DNA from: Xestospongia muta
Taxonomy: Eukaryota; Porifera; Demospongiae; Haplosclerida; Petrosiidae
Assembly (NCBI GenBank): GCA_963693285.1
Contig: OY848918.1
Location: 3,043,876 to 3,107,875 of the forward strand
Reading direction: 5' to 3'
DNA length: 64,000 bases
Shown here: one piece after another, positions 12,594-25,275 of the stretch
Numbering within the stretch: the stretch's first letter is position 1
How the letters are laid out: each line of letters begins with the position of its first letter
Position numbers and translations under genes: made by a program
Notes under the pieces: model-generated
Told to the model about the DNA's origin: nothing
The model's database searches: none
What the model saw: only the letters and a program-made list of their open reading frames with translations

Positions 12594-14934
12594 TCAAAAT
12601 TGATGTGATGTACTGATTGTTACATTTTCATAGTCAGCAGTACATGTCCTATTAGGTTGTACTGTTATATATGATGGATTACTCTCTAACTCCACTCTTC
12701 TACTTCTCATCTCTAATCTGTTAACTATATATATAATCATGATGATGTTAGCTAATAAACTATATAGTTTACCTTCTTCATATGCAGGATTAGTAGTAAT
12801 ATTTTGCTGTTTAACTATATAAAATATATAAAAATATTAGTTCGTACTCATGACATACCTCCAACCTCATGGTCTTGACTCTTCTTCCTCCTCCAATATA
12901 CAGTAATACTAGTAGCTATCACTATTATAGCAATAGTAATTATTACTACAATACTGACTGTACTACTAGTAATAGTAATGAGGATGAACACAGACTCATT
13001 GGTAGCTAATTAACAGATAAAATATTAATATTTATTAAGGATATAATTACTTAAAAAAATAGTAGGTTCTACTGAGTGTACTGATGTCATCATCAAGGAT
13101 GTATTGGTGATGTCATTGATCAACCAAGAGACTGTGGTCTCATCATTCAATATTGTACCTAGTAATATATTAAGTAGAACAATATACAAGAGTTTTTTTT
13201 TTATTTACTTGATGCAGAGTGTACTGATGTAATTATCAAAGTTATTCCAGCTATACTAGTGATATCACTGTTCAGAGAAACTATCACATGACTTACTGTT
13301 GTACCTCAAAATTTATATGTAGAACAGTACACAATAGTCAGTATATACTACTTACTGGTAGGAACAACAGTCTCAGTAGGAGATGGTAGTAGTAATATAT
13401 ACTCCAGTACTTGAGGGTACACAGATGGGTTAGTTATAATAGTACCATCTACTATATCATAAGGTGTCACAGTATAGTTACCACTAACTGGTAGAGTTAT
13501 ATACTGGTATACTGTACTCTCCTCTATACTGGATTTAGTTATATTAATAGACTTCACAGTTCCTTTAGAAGACTTTCTAAATATCACATGACATCCATCA
13601 GCAGTGGATCTCTTAACAAATCTACACTCTACAAAAACTGATCCATTATCAGAGTAGTACTGTAGAGTGAGTCCTTCAACATGGTAAGTTGCTATAAGAA
13701 GTATTGGTTCATAATAAAATGATAATGTTGTTAACTCACAAAATATGATATGATCTTGGTCTTTAGTGTTGTTAAAATAGTCTTTGATATATACAGTAAA
13801 AGTGTAGTTATTGAATGGATCCAGACCAGTAATATTATAACTGATAATGACATCATCATTATTAGTAGTGTTTCCAATATATTGAAGATGATAAGTTGTC
13901 ACAATATTGTTATATTCAGTTGTACCAAATAACAGACTATTACACACTATAGGTGTACCATTGACCTTGTAATAATAACATTTATATCGACTTTACTATA
14001 AATATATGTTATACCTTCAATTTAAAATGTACAGTGAATTTTTGGGGGGAGTCATCAAATACTACAGTATAATTTTGTATTTCAATTGTATAATCTATAA
14101 TAGAATATCAATCACTATATTTGGAAATAAGTTATGTCAACTTACTTCCTGAATATTCTTTTGTAGAGCTAACATCAATTGATGTGTATTGTTCAGTAAA
14201 AGCTGTTACAATAACAGTATAAATGCCACAGACTGTGAAGTCATTAGAAAATCCATTATTATAAAATGTATCAGTTGTATTAATATTTACTAGTACAATA
14301 CCATTCTTATTCTGAACAATAACATGATATGTTGTAATACTCCCTTGTGGAATATCATTAGAGTAAAATGATGGAGGAGACCAGGTTAAAGCAAGGTTTT
14401 TTAACATCAAAATCAGTAGACCCTCAACAGAGGAAATACCTAAAGGTGGACAAGTATATAATGCTTGTTATAGCAATTGACCTAATAACACAACAATACT
14501 AGATACTAAGATCACATACCTTTAATAGTTAAAGTAGCTCCTTTCTTCTTGAAACCATGTGGATTAGAACTGATCACAGTACATGCAATACTTATCCCAT
14601 CATTAATAGGTAGTGCTCTTATAGTAAGTACTGATGACCACACACCAACTGATATATTGTTAGTAGTTACTGATATATCTCTGTCTTGATTACTGGAATC
14701 AGTGAGTATATTACCCCCTACTGTCCATGATAGTGTATCTCCTATACCCACACAAGTAAAGTTAGCAAGTGTGTAAATTAGAGCAGACACTGATGAAGGA
14801 GCTACTGTGATATCTACAATATATTATATGTTTATATACACACTACAAGTGATCTTTAAAAACTTACTGGCTCCTCTTACTGAACAATTAATCAGGAGCA
14901 AGATAAAAGTAGTCCTTATGATTATCTCATCCAT
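12594..14934 (-). CDS. one-Ig / FN3 type I receptor with double NPxY tail, complete
   Basis: Eleven exons read without interruption (1821 bp, 606 residues): 14868-14934 signal (MDEIIIRTTFILLLINCSVRGA), 14520-14813 Ig domain (FTC, LSWTV, IACTV), 14146-14439 FN3 (LTWSPPSFY...CGIYTVIVTAF), 14015-14094 and 13740-13965 second FN3-like unit (ITGLDPFNNYTFTVYI), 13356-13691 a domain with FVECRF and DGCHVIF cysteines ending GNYTVT, 13209-13304 and 13051-13158 Ser/Thr-rich stalk, 12859-13005 TM helix followed by YWRRKK, 12773-12814 and 12594-12724 tail. The tail carries NPAY, NPSY and YENV. NPxY is known as a PTB-domain and endocytosis signal and YxN as an SH2-type site; use here is inferred. All introns are GT-AG, mostly 50-80 bp. 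It faces the plus-strand gene at 6092. A cell-surface recognition receptor is likely; the ligand is unknown. Confidence 0.88.
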
Positions 14935-15035
14935 TCGATTCGCGAATAAATTTGTGATAAAATTAACGAAGGTGGTGACTGATGTCAACTGTGGGCGTGG
15001 ACCAATATATATACAAGTAAATAAAAATATTTTCT
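14935..15035 (-). promoter_or_regulatory. conserved upstream block of minus-strand receptors
   Basis: Sequence immediately 5' of the ATG contains TTCGCGAATAAATTTGTGA and GGTGACTGATG...GTGGGCGTGGACC. A near-identical block precedes the ATG at 50467, and a weaker one the start near 39873. It differs from the block shared by plus-strand receptors, so the two groups may be regulated separately. Confidence 0.4.
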
Positions 15036-16117
15036 GAAAATGAAGTGAATGTAGGGATAGCTAGTATTAGTCCATTACAAAGAATGTGAACAAGATTGTA
15101 GGGATGGTAATTGCATCGTCCCTACATAATAGCAAAGGTAACACAAATAATTAGGGATACTCAAAAACTATAACCTAAATCGCTTAAATTATAACATTAA
15201 TGATATATATATAGTTGCATTCTACACCTGTGCTATTATATAGAGATGATGCAATCATCGTTCTTACAGTCTTGTTGATATTCTTTATATTGGACTGATA
15301 TTAGTTATATATCTCTATATTCACTCATTTTTTAGAAAATGTTTTTATTTTTTAGTTTGCCTATTTTTTTAAAATGCAAGTTTTTTGATAGCTCACACAA
15401 AGTGTTATTATAATGATGAAGCAATAATAATTAATATAACTATAGTGATAATAGGAAATTAGCTGGGAAACTTGCAATAGTTTCATCAACTATAAAGGAG
15501 GTTTTCCAGAATACAATAAGAAAGTTGCAATGATACTTAATTCATTACATCATAGCTAGGCTTCCAGTCGTTAGTTTATCAGTTATACATGAACTATCCT
15601 GGATCTTCTTTTAAGTTGAACATCAAAGCAGGAAGTAGTCTATACTTATTGCCAGAAGTAAGACACTAATATTGTCCATTTGCTCTCCATTTTCTTTAAT
15701 ATTCATTTCCGTTAATATTAATTAATCATAAAAATGGCTTCTCCGGGGACATCACTACATATATAGGTGTTATTGTATTCCTAATATAATTATGTTCTCC
15801 AATTTTATCTACTATACTAGTCAACTCGTGTTAGTTTATAAATAGTTAGTTCAGGAATGAAGTTTCAGTGTTTATTTCTGATTTTATAACAGAACAAGTG
15901 ATTTGCATGATGATGGTTAAACTTGTGATGTAAGCTCATTGAAGATATTCAGTACAGAAATCAGCCAATAGTGTGTAGTACCAATTGTTTTGGCTTGTCA
16001 GATGTCATCATAGGTGCTTAAAACCACTGAATGGTGTCCTAATTTGAATGTTTCTGTGTATATGTGAAGAGTTTATATTCACTTTTTTCTCTCCGATCAG
16101 CTTAGTTATAGTTCAGT
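15036..16117. other. duplicated intergenic sequence
   Basis: Homologous to 50580-52330, the corresponding head-to-head side of the minus-strand receptor at 48126-50467. It includes one MITE-like copy (about 15098-15250). No gene is seen. The 293-bp element at 51393 is absent here. Confidence 0.55.
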
Positions 16118-17445
16118 ATATCAACAGGTAAATATAGGCATCAGTTGTCTTGAAAATTATTAATGGATAGCCAATTGTAATAAGACATAAGACACTAGTG
16201 AAAACTTTTAACTAGTTAGAATCTTTACGTACTGTGTTATGTAATATTCTCAAAGGACCATTGGATAGCAAACCTCCCAACGTTTTCACCTCATAAAATG
16301 TCTCCTTAGAGAGAACTCTGTGTACAATGCTTGTAATATCAACAGGTAAATATAGGCATCAGTTGTCTTGAAAATTATTAAGGAATAACCATGAGCTAAG
16401 TCTAGAGAGATAAAAGTATATGATCATTTAAAGTTACTAGCTTCACTTATGTTTAAATAGCAAGATTAAAAGGCCCTGACCAATTTGATAAGGTTCCCAA
16501 ACAAATAGTTCACTATATACTTGAATTGCTATATAATTAAATTGTTTGCATGATGTTTGTATCTGTGTTTGTCATAGTGCAATATAACAATAATTGTAAC
16601 TATAACTGCTACATATACATGAGTTGAATGTGAATGAAATTGTTAAAATTGCTAACAATAATACAACCCATGTAGATGCATAGAGTAAACTATTGATTTT
16701 TGGACAAATGTATATATGGATATCTTCTTTCTCATGTAGCAAATAGAATCAGTTAAACTAATTTATACAAATATAATGTCAAATGATTATATAAAAAATT
16801 TTGAACACATACATTCATAGAAATTTTCTATTGTTGCACATCTTGCCTTCTTATCAAATTAAGGTCAAATGAAATTGTCAGCAACTTCTACTAAACTATA
16901 GTCCAACTATGCCTTTATAGATTCTGTGTCAGAAATTTCAAAAAATACTTTAGTAAGAATGTGGTATAATGTATTATGTATGTGTCATATATATTTGTAT
17001 ATTATTTTATCAAGTTGACAACTGATTTAAACAAAATGAGAATATACAATCATCAAACAATACTATAGTTACTACTCATAATAGTTTAAATTATGAAATT
17101 AAATCAATTTTATGATAGCTAAACACAAAATTAGCCATCGTACACTTTTGAGGATAGTAAAGAAACCAAGATTATACATTAGTCATGACATTTTCATATA
17201 TAAGACCTTCTAATTAATCACAGAAGCATGTTGGTATTCCTGTTATGCATACATATAGGTATGCTTGTTACACTAATAATAATATTGGGCTTACTCATTT
17301 TGACATTGTCATAAATCATACTTCAAATCGAAAAAATATTTATTACATGAGGTCGAATATAATTATAACCATATTATTTCAGGTAGTTTCACTGATCATG
17401 TCTGGTATGAATTACTACAGAGAGGTATATCGAAATATCTAATGT
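16118..17445. repeat. dispersed noncoding repeat, copy 1, with a 48-bp direct duplication
   Basis: From about 16337 the sequence (ATAGGCATCAGTTGTCTTGA ... TTATTTCAGGTAGTTTCACT) recurs at 52310-53450 and in part at 59870-60690. A 48-bp piece starting TATCAACAGGTAAATATAGG occurs at about 16118 and again at 16337, flanking about 170 bp not present in the other copies; that layout suggests an insertion with a long duplication. No open frame of interest. Confidence 0.6.
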
Positions 17446-18998
17446 AAAGAATTATTATACTTCTTTTTTTAATATACTAAATGAAAAAAATGTGAATGGG
17501 GCTGTAAATCATGCAACAATGTTTCTACAACAATGAAATTGATACAATGTGCCTTATGTGAAGAGTGGTATCACTGGTACATTTATCAAACCAAAGAATG
17601 TATAAATTAAACATGTTTTGTCTTTCAATAATCTTTGATCCAAATATACAATCACAATAATTTCACTTAATCCAATAGGACCTGTGTTAACATCAAAAAT
17701 ATCCTCCCACTTCAAAATTTTACTGTAATATATATGTGCTTAACATCTAATCCTCCTAACAACTGATCATGAATTAATTAATAGTAAGAGTGGAATTATT
17801 CATTTTAAGATGTACCAATAATAATTGATATGATCAGTATTAAGTGTATGATAATTTTTCTCATATATATAAAGATACCTTTGAAAATCTAACTATGTTA
17901 GAAGTCACTACTACTGGTTTAGTACATCATTAACAAAAGCCATAAATACCAATTGACTATTGGCACTGGTCAAAGTTCTTCTCTCATATTGTTTTAACTG
18001 TATTATATTGCTACTAAAAGCAGTACATACAAAGAGATATGGGATGCCGTTTGTGTCAAAATTGATTTACGTTTAATGGAGCCCTATACTAAATAGGCCA
18101 ACCATATGCCCAATTATTGCTCATCTTTGGAGTACTTCTTTATCATTATTAAATGCTCATTTGATGAGATAAAGTTGTGCTTACCAGATTCTCTTTTAAA
18201 TGTGTAATTGTACCTTATACAAAAGCCTTCTTCTATTTCTCTTAGTATATATCTCCATATGGTTGCTCTGGGTGTGTACCAAGATGTTTTGACTGTTCAT
18301 CCAACTTCGAGAGCAATGGAGAGCTGTTCCCAGTAAACTCTGATGGTACATGTACTGCAATTTTTCTTGTACTGGCTTCCATTTTTAGAAAGTCCTCTAT
18401 GTAAATGTATTACCCGTTGTAGACATTTCCAGCATCCTGTCATCTATGCTTGTTCCCTGCATAGATCCATAGAAGACAACTATTACCTTTGATTATGTTA
18501 TTTTTGAATTACATTCATTAACTGTTAATACAAGAAAACAAAAAATCAATAACAGAGATAAGATGCACCAGATGAATACAAACACTACAAAACCAAGCAA
18601 TTCAGGTAACTAATTATAATTCAACTCAACTTTGCATGTTCTCTGGTTATTGCTTGTATTTACACATAACTTGTTAGTCACCAGTCTTTCTTGGGCAAGA
18701 CAGCTGAGGGTGTCCTTCCCCACAATTGTAACACAAGTAAAGGAATTCACACTTTTCTCTTAAGCACAAGCAACAGGAGCTGTATGTGTAGTATATATGG
18801 GCTCTTTATGGTTTATCTTTGTGCACTGCCCTCTTTTGCTACCACCAAAGCACTATCATTACTTTCTCTTTTGGCATCATTGATCATTATCTTCCATTCA
18901 TTATTATTGACTTTCATGCATTAAGGTTTTAAGAAGGTCTTATTCTACAGTGAAACAACCTTTCTTCCCCAACCTGTGATGATGTTTTTGCTGCTGCC
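17446..18998. other. intergenic; possible degraded coding remnant on the minus strand at 18100-18480
   Basis: Up to about 17760 it still parallels 53400-53680. On the minus strand between about 18100 and 18400 one frame stays open with a single stop for some 70 codons (WEQLSIALEVG, stop, then ATIWRYILREIEEG). The composition is more protein-like than its surroundings. No family was recognised, so it is only a candidate remnant. Confidence 0.25.
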
Positions 18999-20819
18999 AT
19001 TCGAAATGGCTCTGTAATAGCAGACAATAATACAACTTATACATTCTATCAATTACCTAGTAACCTCACAGTCTGTGATATTTATACTGCTAGTGTTAGA
19101 GCTATTATTGAACAATACATTTCACCTACTACAACTACTACTAAACAAAATACTGGAAGTAAGATCATATCAATCATTGATTTAATGTCTCATTGTAAAA
19201 TTAGATTATACTACTAGTGTCATGAAATTTACTCATTTCAATGGCTCAGAAAACATTACTATAATACCAATACAGTTTACTACCAATGTAAGTACTAAAT
19301 GTTTGTATACAAATGTTGATATATTTGACTATTTATAGATCAGTCATCTTCATCACTTGTGTGATAGTATCATATCCTATATATCAAGTATAACTCATGA
19401 TCCAGTTCCTTTTTCCATTTTGAATGTAACAACTGGCAATAAAAGAGTGTCAATTACATATAATACTATATTTGGTCTACATCCCTATATCAATGATACA
19501 TTTATTAAATACATTATGGCTTTAGTTAATAGCACAGAGACTGAAGATCAGGTCATATCCAGTGAGTTGATTATAATACTAATCTATGTCCAATTGACTC
19601 CTTCATTAACATTATCGCATACATTATGGCTTTAGTTAATAACACGGTGACTGAGGGTAAGAGTACAATTTGTGAGTTAATTGTATTAATCTATGTCCAA
19701 TTGACTCCTTCATTAACATTATAGCAACCTGCCATGTCCATTTGCTAGAAAAGCCCTATTGGATATCTGGCGTAGTAGTAGCTGGAGTTATATTAATTAT
19801 TATCATTGTAATGACATTGGTTGTTGTTGCCTTTCGTATTGTTCAGACAAGGAAAATGAAACCATCAAAAACTGTCAGTAAAGGTATCACTAATTATAAT
19901 AATAATAATAATGATTATATTACATTTCTACTAACTGCAGAAGTATATTATCCACAAGCTGACAATAACAAGTAAGTTAATAATAATGTGTCAAAACATT
20001 ATATATTGTTTATATGATCAGTCATGAAAATAAAGCTCAGTTAATCAATATTACTACAACACCCAAAAAACTTGAAGTCCTATATTCTCATAGTGAATAT
20101 CATGATGAGGTATGTTAGTTTGATACTCTATGATAGCAGTGTTATATAATGAATCATATCATTTGAAGTATACTACTGTGTACTGACTGATATGTATACA
20201 GTCTCAGATTTGTTTCAGTACAATATGAAGAAAAATATAAATATCCAACCAGATACACCTTTAGGACTTAGGACAAGACTAATATGAAGTAACAGATGCT
20301 TAGCATTAATAGTATAATGGATGTTTTAACCTGTTAAATGTCAAATGACCATTCATAAATGCAGTTAGCTTAGATTAGTGAAAAGATAATGAAATAGTTT
20401 GTGTTATGGCTGATAAAATATGCTAATCTATCAGTTTGCTATATAGCAACATGATCAATCTGTCATTCTCTACTAAATATCCATTAAACATAACAATATT
20501 TACTGTTAGTGTCCTGGGAACTGAGTAATCATCATGAATATAATTAACATATTTATTATCACAGGGTGGGGCTGTTTACTCTGGAACCACTTCACTCACT
20601 GTTGAAAATGAGTTATCTTTAACATATGATGTTCAACAAACATATTTTAATGAGACTGATACAGAGAAAGGTATCTCACAAATAGTTGGAAAGGTAAGTA
20701 ATTATAATATGATATATATTAGTCAATGTTTTATCTCATAGGATCACTGCTATCAGACTTCTTCTGTTAATAAGCCAATAACAACTACACATACTGACCA
20801 TTTCAAAATCATATATTAG
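18999..20819 (+). pseudogene. type (iii) receptor, 5' truncated, 3' half intact
   Basis: Homology to the gene at 54558-57674 begins abruptly inside the FN3 exon (about 18999-19158); signal peptide, Ig exon and FN3 start are absent. Then 19205-19287, 19339-19561, TM exon 19725-19971 (WISGVVVAGVILIIIIVMTL then basic RKMKPSK), tail exons 20022-20109, 20565-20693 and a last exon 20742-20819 ending TAG. All remaining exons are open with matching phases. The tail is Tyr-rich: DYITF, EVYYP, LYSHSEY, AVYSG, LTYDV, TYFNE. The last exon differs from the DNRAG exon of its relatives. A 115-bp exon/intron segment is tandemly duplicated at about 19505-19735. Confidence 0.7.
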
Positions 20820-21544
20820 TTAGACTGATTATATTAATAATATCCATTGTTTTTTTGTTATAAATATAGATTCTTTTAGAAAAATCTATACTGTGGCAGC
20901 TTATAATATAGTAGGTAGTTCTATTATAACTAGCCATCTGTTGTGTACTCTCAAGTACTGATATATATGTCAGTTGTATGTATTGTCAACTATTTTAGCA
21001 ATATTATTAATTGATGATATTATAGTAACATGAGGTGGATTTTCATACCTGATATATGCACATGTGCAGTAGTACATATATACATGAACATATATCATGT
21101 ATGAAAATCCACCTCATGTTACTATAGTATCATAAATTACATAGCTGCAACAGCTGACAATATATACTGCTGACATATATATATCATGCAGGTACTAGTT
21201 ATGATGAGGTATGTCTCTGTCAATTCAGAAGTCTGGGGACAAGACTATGTATACTTGAATTGCTAACTCCATGTTCAAACAAATGTGTGCTATATCTTAT
21301 TGTTGTAAAGTTACATGATGTCTGAAAGTAAATAGTTTACATAGTTTGGATAGTTTTTGTAGCTTAATATGGAGCCACTTAGCCTCATACAAGATCCACC
21401 GATATGGGACTCAGCCTGTTCTGGATGATTTAATACTAAAAGAGAAGGAAGTTATCTGTCGTTGAATATCCATTGTCTGAAAATCAATATTTTCTCTAGC
21501 TATACAACAGTATTACTCATTTACTCTGCTAGATAACTTCATGA
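20820..21544. other. intergenic with a Cys-domain exon scrap
   Basis: At about 20865-20965 a short degraded piece of the Cys-domain exon is recognisable (CTATACTGTG, ATATAGTAGGTAG, TGTGTACTCTCAAGTACTG). It is followed by the inverted-repeat element at 21016. Nothing else is seen. Confidence 0.5.
21016..21131. repeat. foldback element with 43-bp arms
   Basis: Left arm 21016-21058 and right arm 21089-21131 are inverted copies with two mismatches (GATATTATAGTAACATGAGG ... GTTACTATAGTATC) around a 30-bp loop. It can form a long hairpin and may be a small MITE. No clear target-site duplication was found. Confidence 0.75.
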
Positions 21545-21714
21545 TTAAGCAAATGTATGCTTTTTCTATCTTTTTTGTAAAGGATAGCACCCCTTTTGGT
21601 TGCATAATATCATCCTATGACAATGAATATTGTTATAACGTTATAAATATAATTATAACTTTCCATTTTGAGAAATAATTTTTGCTAGAGCTGCAGTACA
21701 AAACCTAAAGGAGT
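21545..21714 (+). promoter_or_regulatory. conserved proximal upstream block
   Basis: Contains TTTTGGTTGCATAATATC, GACAATGAATATTGTTATAA, TATAAATATAATTATAAC, CTTTCCATTTTGAGAAA, TTTTTGCTAGAGCTGCAG and ACCTAAAG before the ATG at 21715, in the same order as at the three other plus-strand loci. Function is inferred from conservation and position. Confidence 0.5.
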
Positions 21715-24700
21715 ATGGTAACAACTACCTGGGCAATATTTCTGATTTTTGTGAGACTTCTATTCAATGACACTGGCGCTGCAATTGCTGGTAAAATCAT
21801 TAAATTAATACTTTGTATTATAAATTTTCCTAGATCTCATTACATCAGCTCCGATATCAGTGACTGCACGACTTTATACATCACTGGATTTTTCCTGTCA
21901 AGGTATAGGAGATGTATTAAAGTGGACAGTACAGGGTAATTTACCCACTGATCCAAGTACTCAAGACAGAGAGATATCAATAGCTACTAACAATATATCA
22001 GTTGGTGTGTGGTCATCAGTACTAACTATAAGAGCACTACCTATTAATGATGGGATAAGTATTGCATGTACTGTGATCAGTTTTAGTTCATATGATTTTG
22101 ACAAGAAAGGAGCTACTTTAACAATTAAAGGTTAGCATATATATGTATTAAATACCTTTATTTACTATATGTTTTCTAAAAAACTAAAACAAATGTGACT
22201 AGCAAACATATATTGGTCATTCTTATATGTCAGCAATATGGTTGAAAATAAACTATTTTTTGGAAAAAAAGTGCAATGTTTGCTAAATTTAATTTATTTC
22301 AATAAATGATACAAGAATGGCATGACCAAGCCAGTAAAACAAATTAAGTCTTTTCTCACATACACTGTGTAGGTAGGACAGGTTCTGCAACTCACCAGAT
22401 TTCACTACTGTTGTTTACTACAACAGGTTTCTCTCAAATAATCTTAGGATGATTTTACAACTATAATATCACAATCTTGTTTATTGTATATTATAATCAT
22501 ATCAATGTTGCAATATATGATAATTAATATTGACATTGCAGAGTAACACTGACAATCAAAAATTAAAAACAGCTATATTATTATTATATAGGTATTTCAA
22601 TTGTTGAGAATCTTGAATTTAATTTTAATAACAATCCTTCCTTGTTAACTTGGTCTTCTCCATCATTTTACTCTGATGATATTCCACAAGGGAGTATTAC
22701 AATATATCATGTTTATGTTAAGAGTCGAGGTGACTCTGTAATAACAGATGATAATACAGCTGATACATTCTATCAGTTACCTAGTAACCTCACAGTCTGT
22801 GGTATTTATACTGCTAGTGTTAGAGCTATTATCGAGCAATACAGTTCACCTACTACAAAAACTATTGCACAAAATGCTAGAAGTAAGATCATATCAATCA
22901 TTGATTTAATAACTTATTGTTATATCAGATTGTACTACTTCTATAACGAAATTCAATCATTTCAATGACTCAAGAAACACTTCAATAACACGAATACAGT
23001 CTAGTGCAGAGACTGGTGCTGGTAAATCATAAATTTATGCTCCACTATCAATATAGTCTTTTCTTTTAAATAGCTAACATCATAAAAGGTCCCTCATCAG
23101 TGATTGTAGCACTTGATACACTGGCTAACTTTACCTGTAAGGGTATAGGAGATATACTGGAGTGGACAGTGCAGGGTAATTTAACCACTGATCCCAGTAA
23201 TGAAGACAGAGAGATATCAGTAACTACTAACAATATATCAGTTGATATGTGGTCATCAGTACTAACTATAAGAGCACTACCTATTAATAATGGGATTATT
23301 GTTGCATGTACTGTGATCAGTTATAATCCATTTGGCTTTGATGAAAAAGGAGCTATTTTAACAATTACAGGTTAGCTTATAGTATTTTTAATGGTACATT
23401 ATAGTGGAAAAGTTGGTGAGAATATAATTAATTTATAATAAATGGTGTTGAAATGTAATGAACTGTACATGTGGGTATATATATATATATATATATATTG
23501 TGCAAAAAGTTATAGTCAATTTTCACTAGTAATAAAATTGTCAAAGAGTTAAGTGGAAGATGACATACATACTTTTCAGTGACATACAGAATAAGCCTGT
23601 AATTAGTTCATAAAAAGTGTTAAAATGAAATGAATTGTACCTGTGGGTATGCTGTAGTAAATGGTAACTTATTTTCACCAAATCACCAAATTAGTCCCAC
23701 TATATGGTATGTATATTATCACACGAAGATACCAGGATCTTTATTTGGTTTTGACCTGACTCAGGCTATGTAATACTTTTTATGATCACAGCTGCTTAAA
23801 ATGTAATTAATGTTAAGTCAGGTATATGAGTGTCTACAAAAATTGCTATATATTCTGGTGTTCTCATATGATAAAACATAATAAATTACAACTAATACAG
23901 GTTACTAATAAATTTCCAATAAATTGACAGCAAACTATATTCCTGTCATCTTAGACATTCTTTACATCAAGTTCTCTTTTACTAAACTATAGGTATTTCA
24001 TCTGTTGAGCAACTTGATTTCCAATTAAACAACCACCCTTACCTAAACTGGTCAACTCCATCATTTCACTCTGATGCTGTTCAACAAGAAAGTATTATAA
24101 CATATCATGTTTTTGTAAAGAGTCAAAATGGTTCTGTAATAGTAGATGTTAATACAACTGATACATTCTATGAACTACCAAATAAGTTCACAATCTGTGA
24201 TATTTACACTGCTATTGTCACAGCTTTTATTGAACAACACAAATCAAACAATGTTAACACTACAAAAGAATTTTCAGGAAGTAGGTTGATATAACATATC
24301 AAATGAAGTGATTGTTGCATTACAGATTACACAATTGAAATACAAAATTATACTGTAAAATTTGCTGACACTAAAAATACTGTCACTACTAAGTTCAAGT
24401 TGAAGGTATAGTATCTTATTTGTCACAAGTTTTAGATGAAAGTTTATTATTTTAAAGGTCAATTCAATGCTGAAACTTTGTGACATTCTAATATTTGGTA
24501 CAACTATATCTGAAAATAACAAAAATGTGACAAATTATCCTCTTCAAAATATTGGAATTACTAACAAACATGAAGCAACTTTTCATTATAAAATTGCTGG
24601 TCTGGAACCAATGACTAAATTTACCTTCACTGTAAATATCACAGACACTTTAAACAACACTAAAGACCAAGATCAAATCAACTTTAGTGAGTTTACACTT

Positions 24701-25275
24701 TTATATAATAGAGCAACAATAATTTTGTCTTAATAATATAGCAACTTACAATGTCCAAGATCTCACTCTGCAATGCTTCTCTGATAATGGATCAATTTTT
24801 GTAGAGTGTTGGTTTGCTGAGAAATCTACTGCTGATGGATGTCATGTCATTTTTAGAGAGTCTTCTAAAGGAACTTTAAAGTCTATTGATATGACTAAAT
24901 CCAGTAAAAAGGAGAGTACAGTATACCAGTATATAACTCTACCAGTTAGTGGTAACTATGCTGTGACAGTTCATGATATAGTAGATGGTACTATCATAAC
25001 TAACCCATCTGTTGTGTACCCTCGAGTACTGGAGTATAAGTTACTGCTACCATCTCCTACTGCGATGGTTATTCCTGCCAGTAAGTAGTATATACTAACT
25101 CTGTGGACTATTCTATGATGTCTTATTAGGTACAACATCAATTGATATGACAGTTGACATAACCAGTACTACTCATGTAGCTGTCACATCAACACCAAGT
25201 TCTTCTACTGTTTCTAAAGTGTCTACCATATTAGTTGTGTATATAGTTGTGTTAGCACTAATAGTAGAGGTATAG
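21715..25275 (+). CDS. two-Ig / FN3 receptor with hydrophobic C-terminus and no tail, complete
   Basis: Ten exons stay in frame (2136 bp, 711 residues): 21715-21790 signal (MVTTTWAIFLIFVRLLFN), 21834-22130 Ig1, 22592-22882 FN3a (LLTWSSPSFY), 22929-23021 linker, 23074-23370 Ig2 (NFTCKGIGD...ILEWTV...VACTV), 23993-24280 FN3b, 24326-24405 and 24458-24686 second FN3-like unit, 24742-25080 Cys domain (FVECWF, DGCHVIF), 25130-25275 Ser/Thr stalk then hydrophobic VSTILVVYIVVLALIVEV and TAG. The hydrophobic stretch is the very C-terminus, which fits a GPI-anchor signal or a tail-less TM; Ser residues upstream could serve as omega site. A donor-like GAG/GTATAG at the stop leaves room for an unseen tail exon. 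Ig-FN3-linker-Ig-FN3 suggests an internal duplication. It faces the broken minus-strand receptor at 27710. Confidence 0.85.
23480..23500. repeat. short (TA)n tract
   Basis: TA dinucleotides in the intron after Ig2 of the two-Ig receptor. A similar TATA tract lies at the matching place near 43029-43040. Confidence 0.7.

Noticed and set aside
13750..13932. 60-residue frame opposite exon 5, repeated at 3050 and 38711
   Set aside because: Antisense shadow of the FN3-like exon, recurring wherever that exon recurs.
14807..15037. Plus-strand frame over the signal exon of the minus-strand receptor (also at 50340-50552)
   Set aside because: Conserved only because it overlaps the real signal exon and upstream block on the other strand; it does not match any protein pattern.
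18100..18480. Transposase gene on the minus strand
   Set aside because: Only a fragmentary open frame with a stop; no catalytic motif or terminal repeats seen, so not called as a mobile element.
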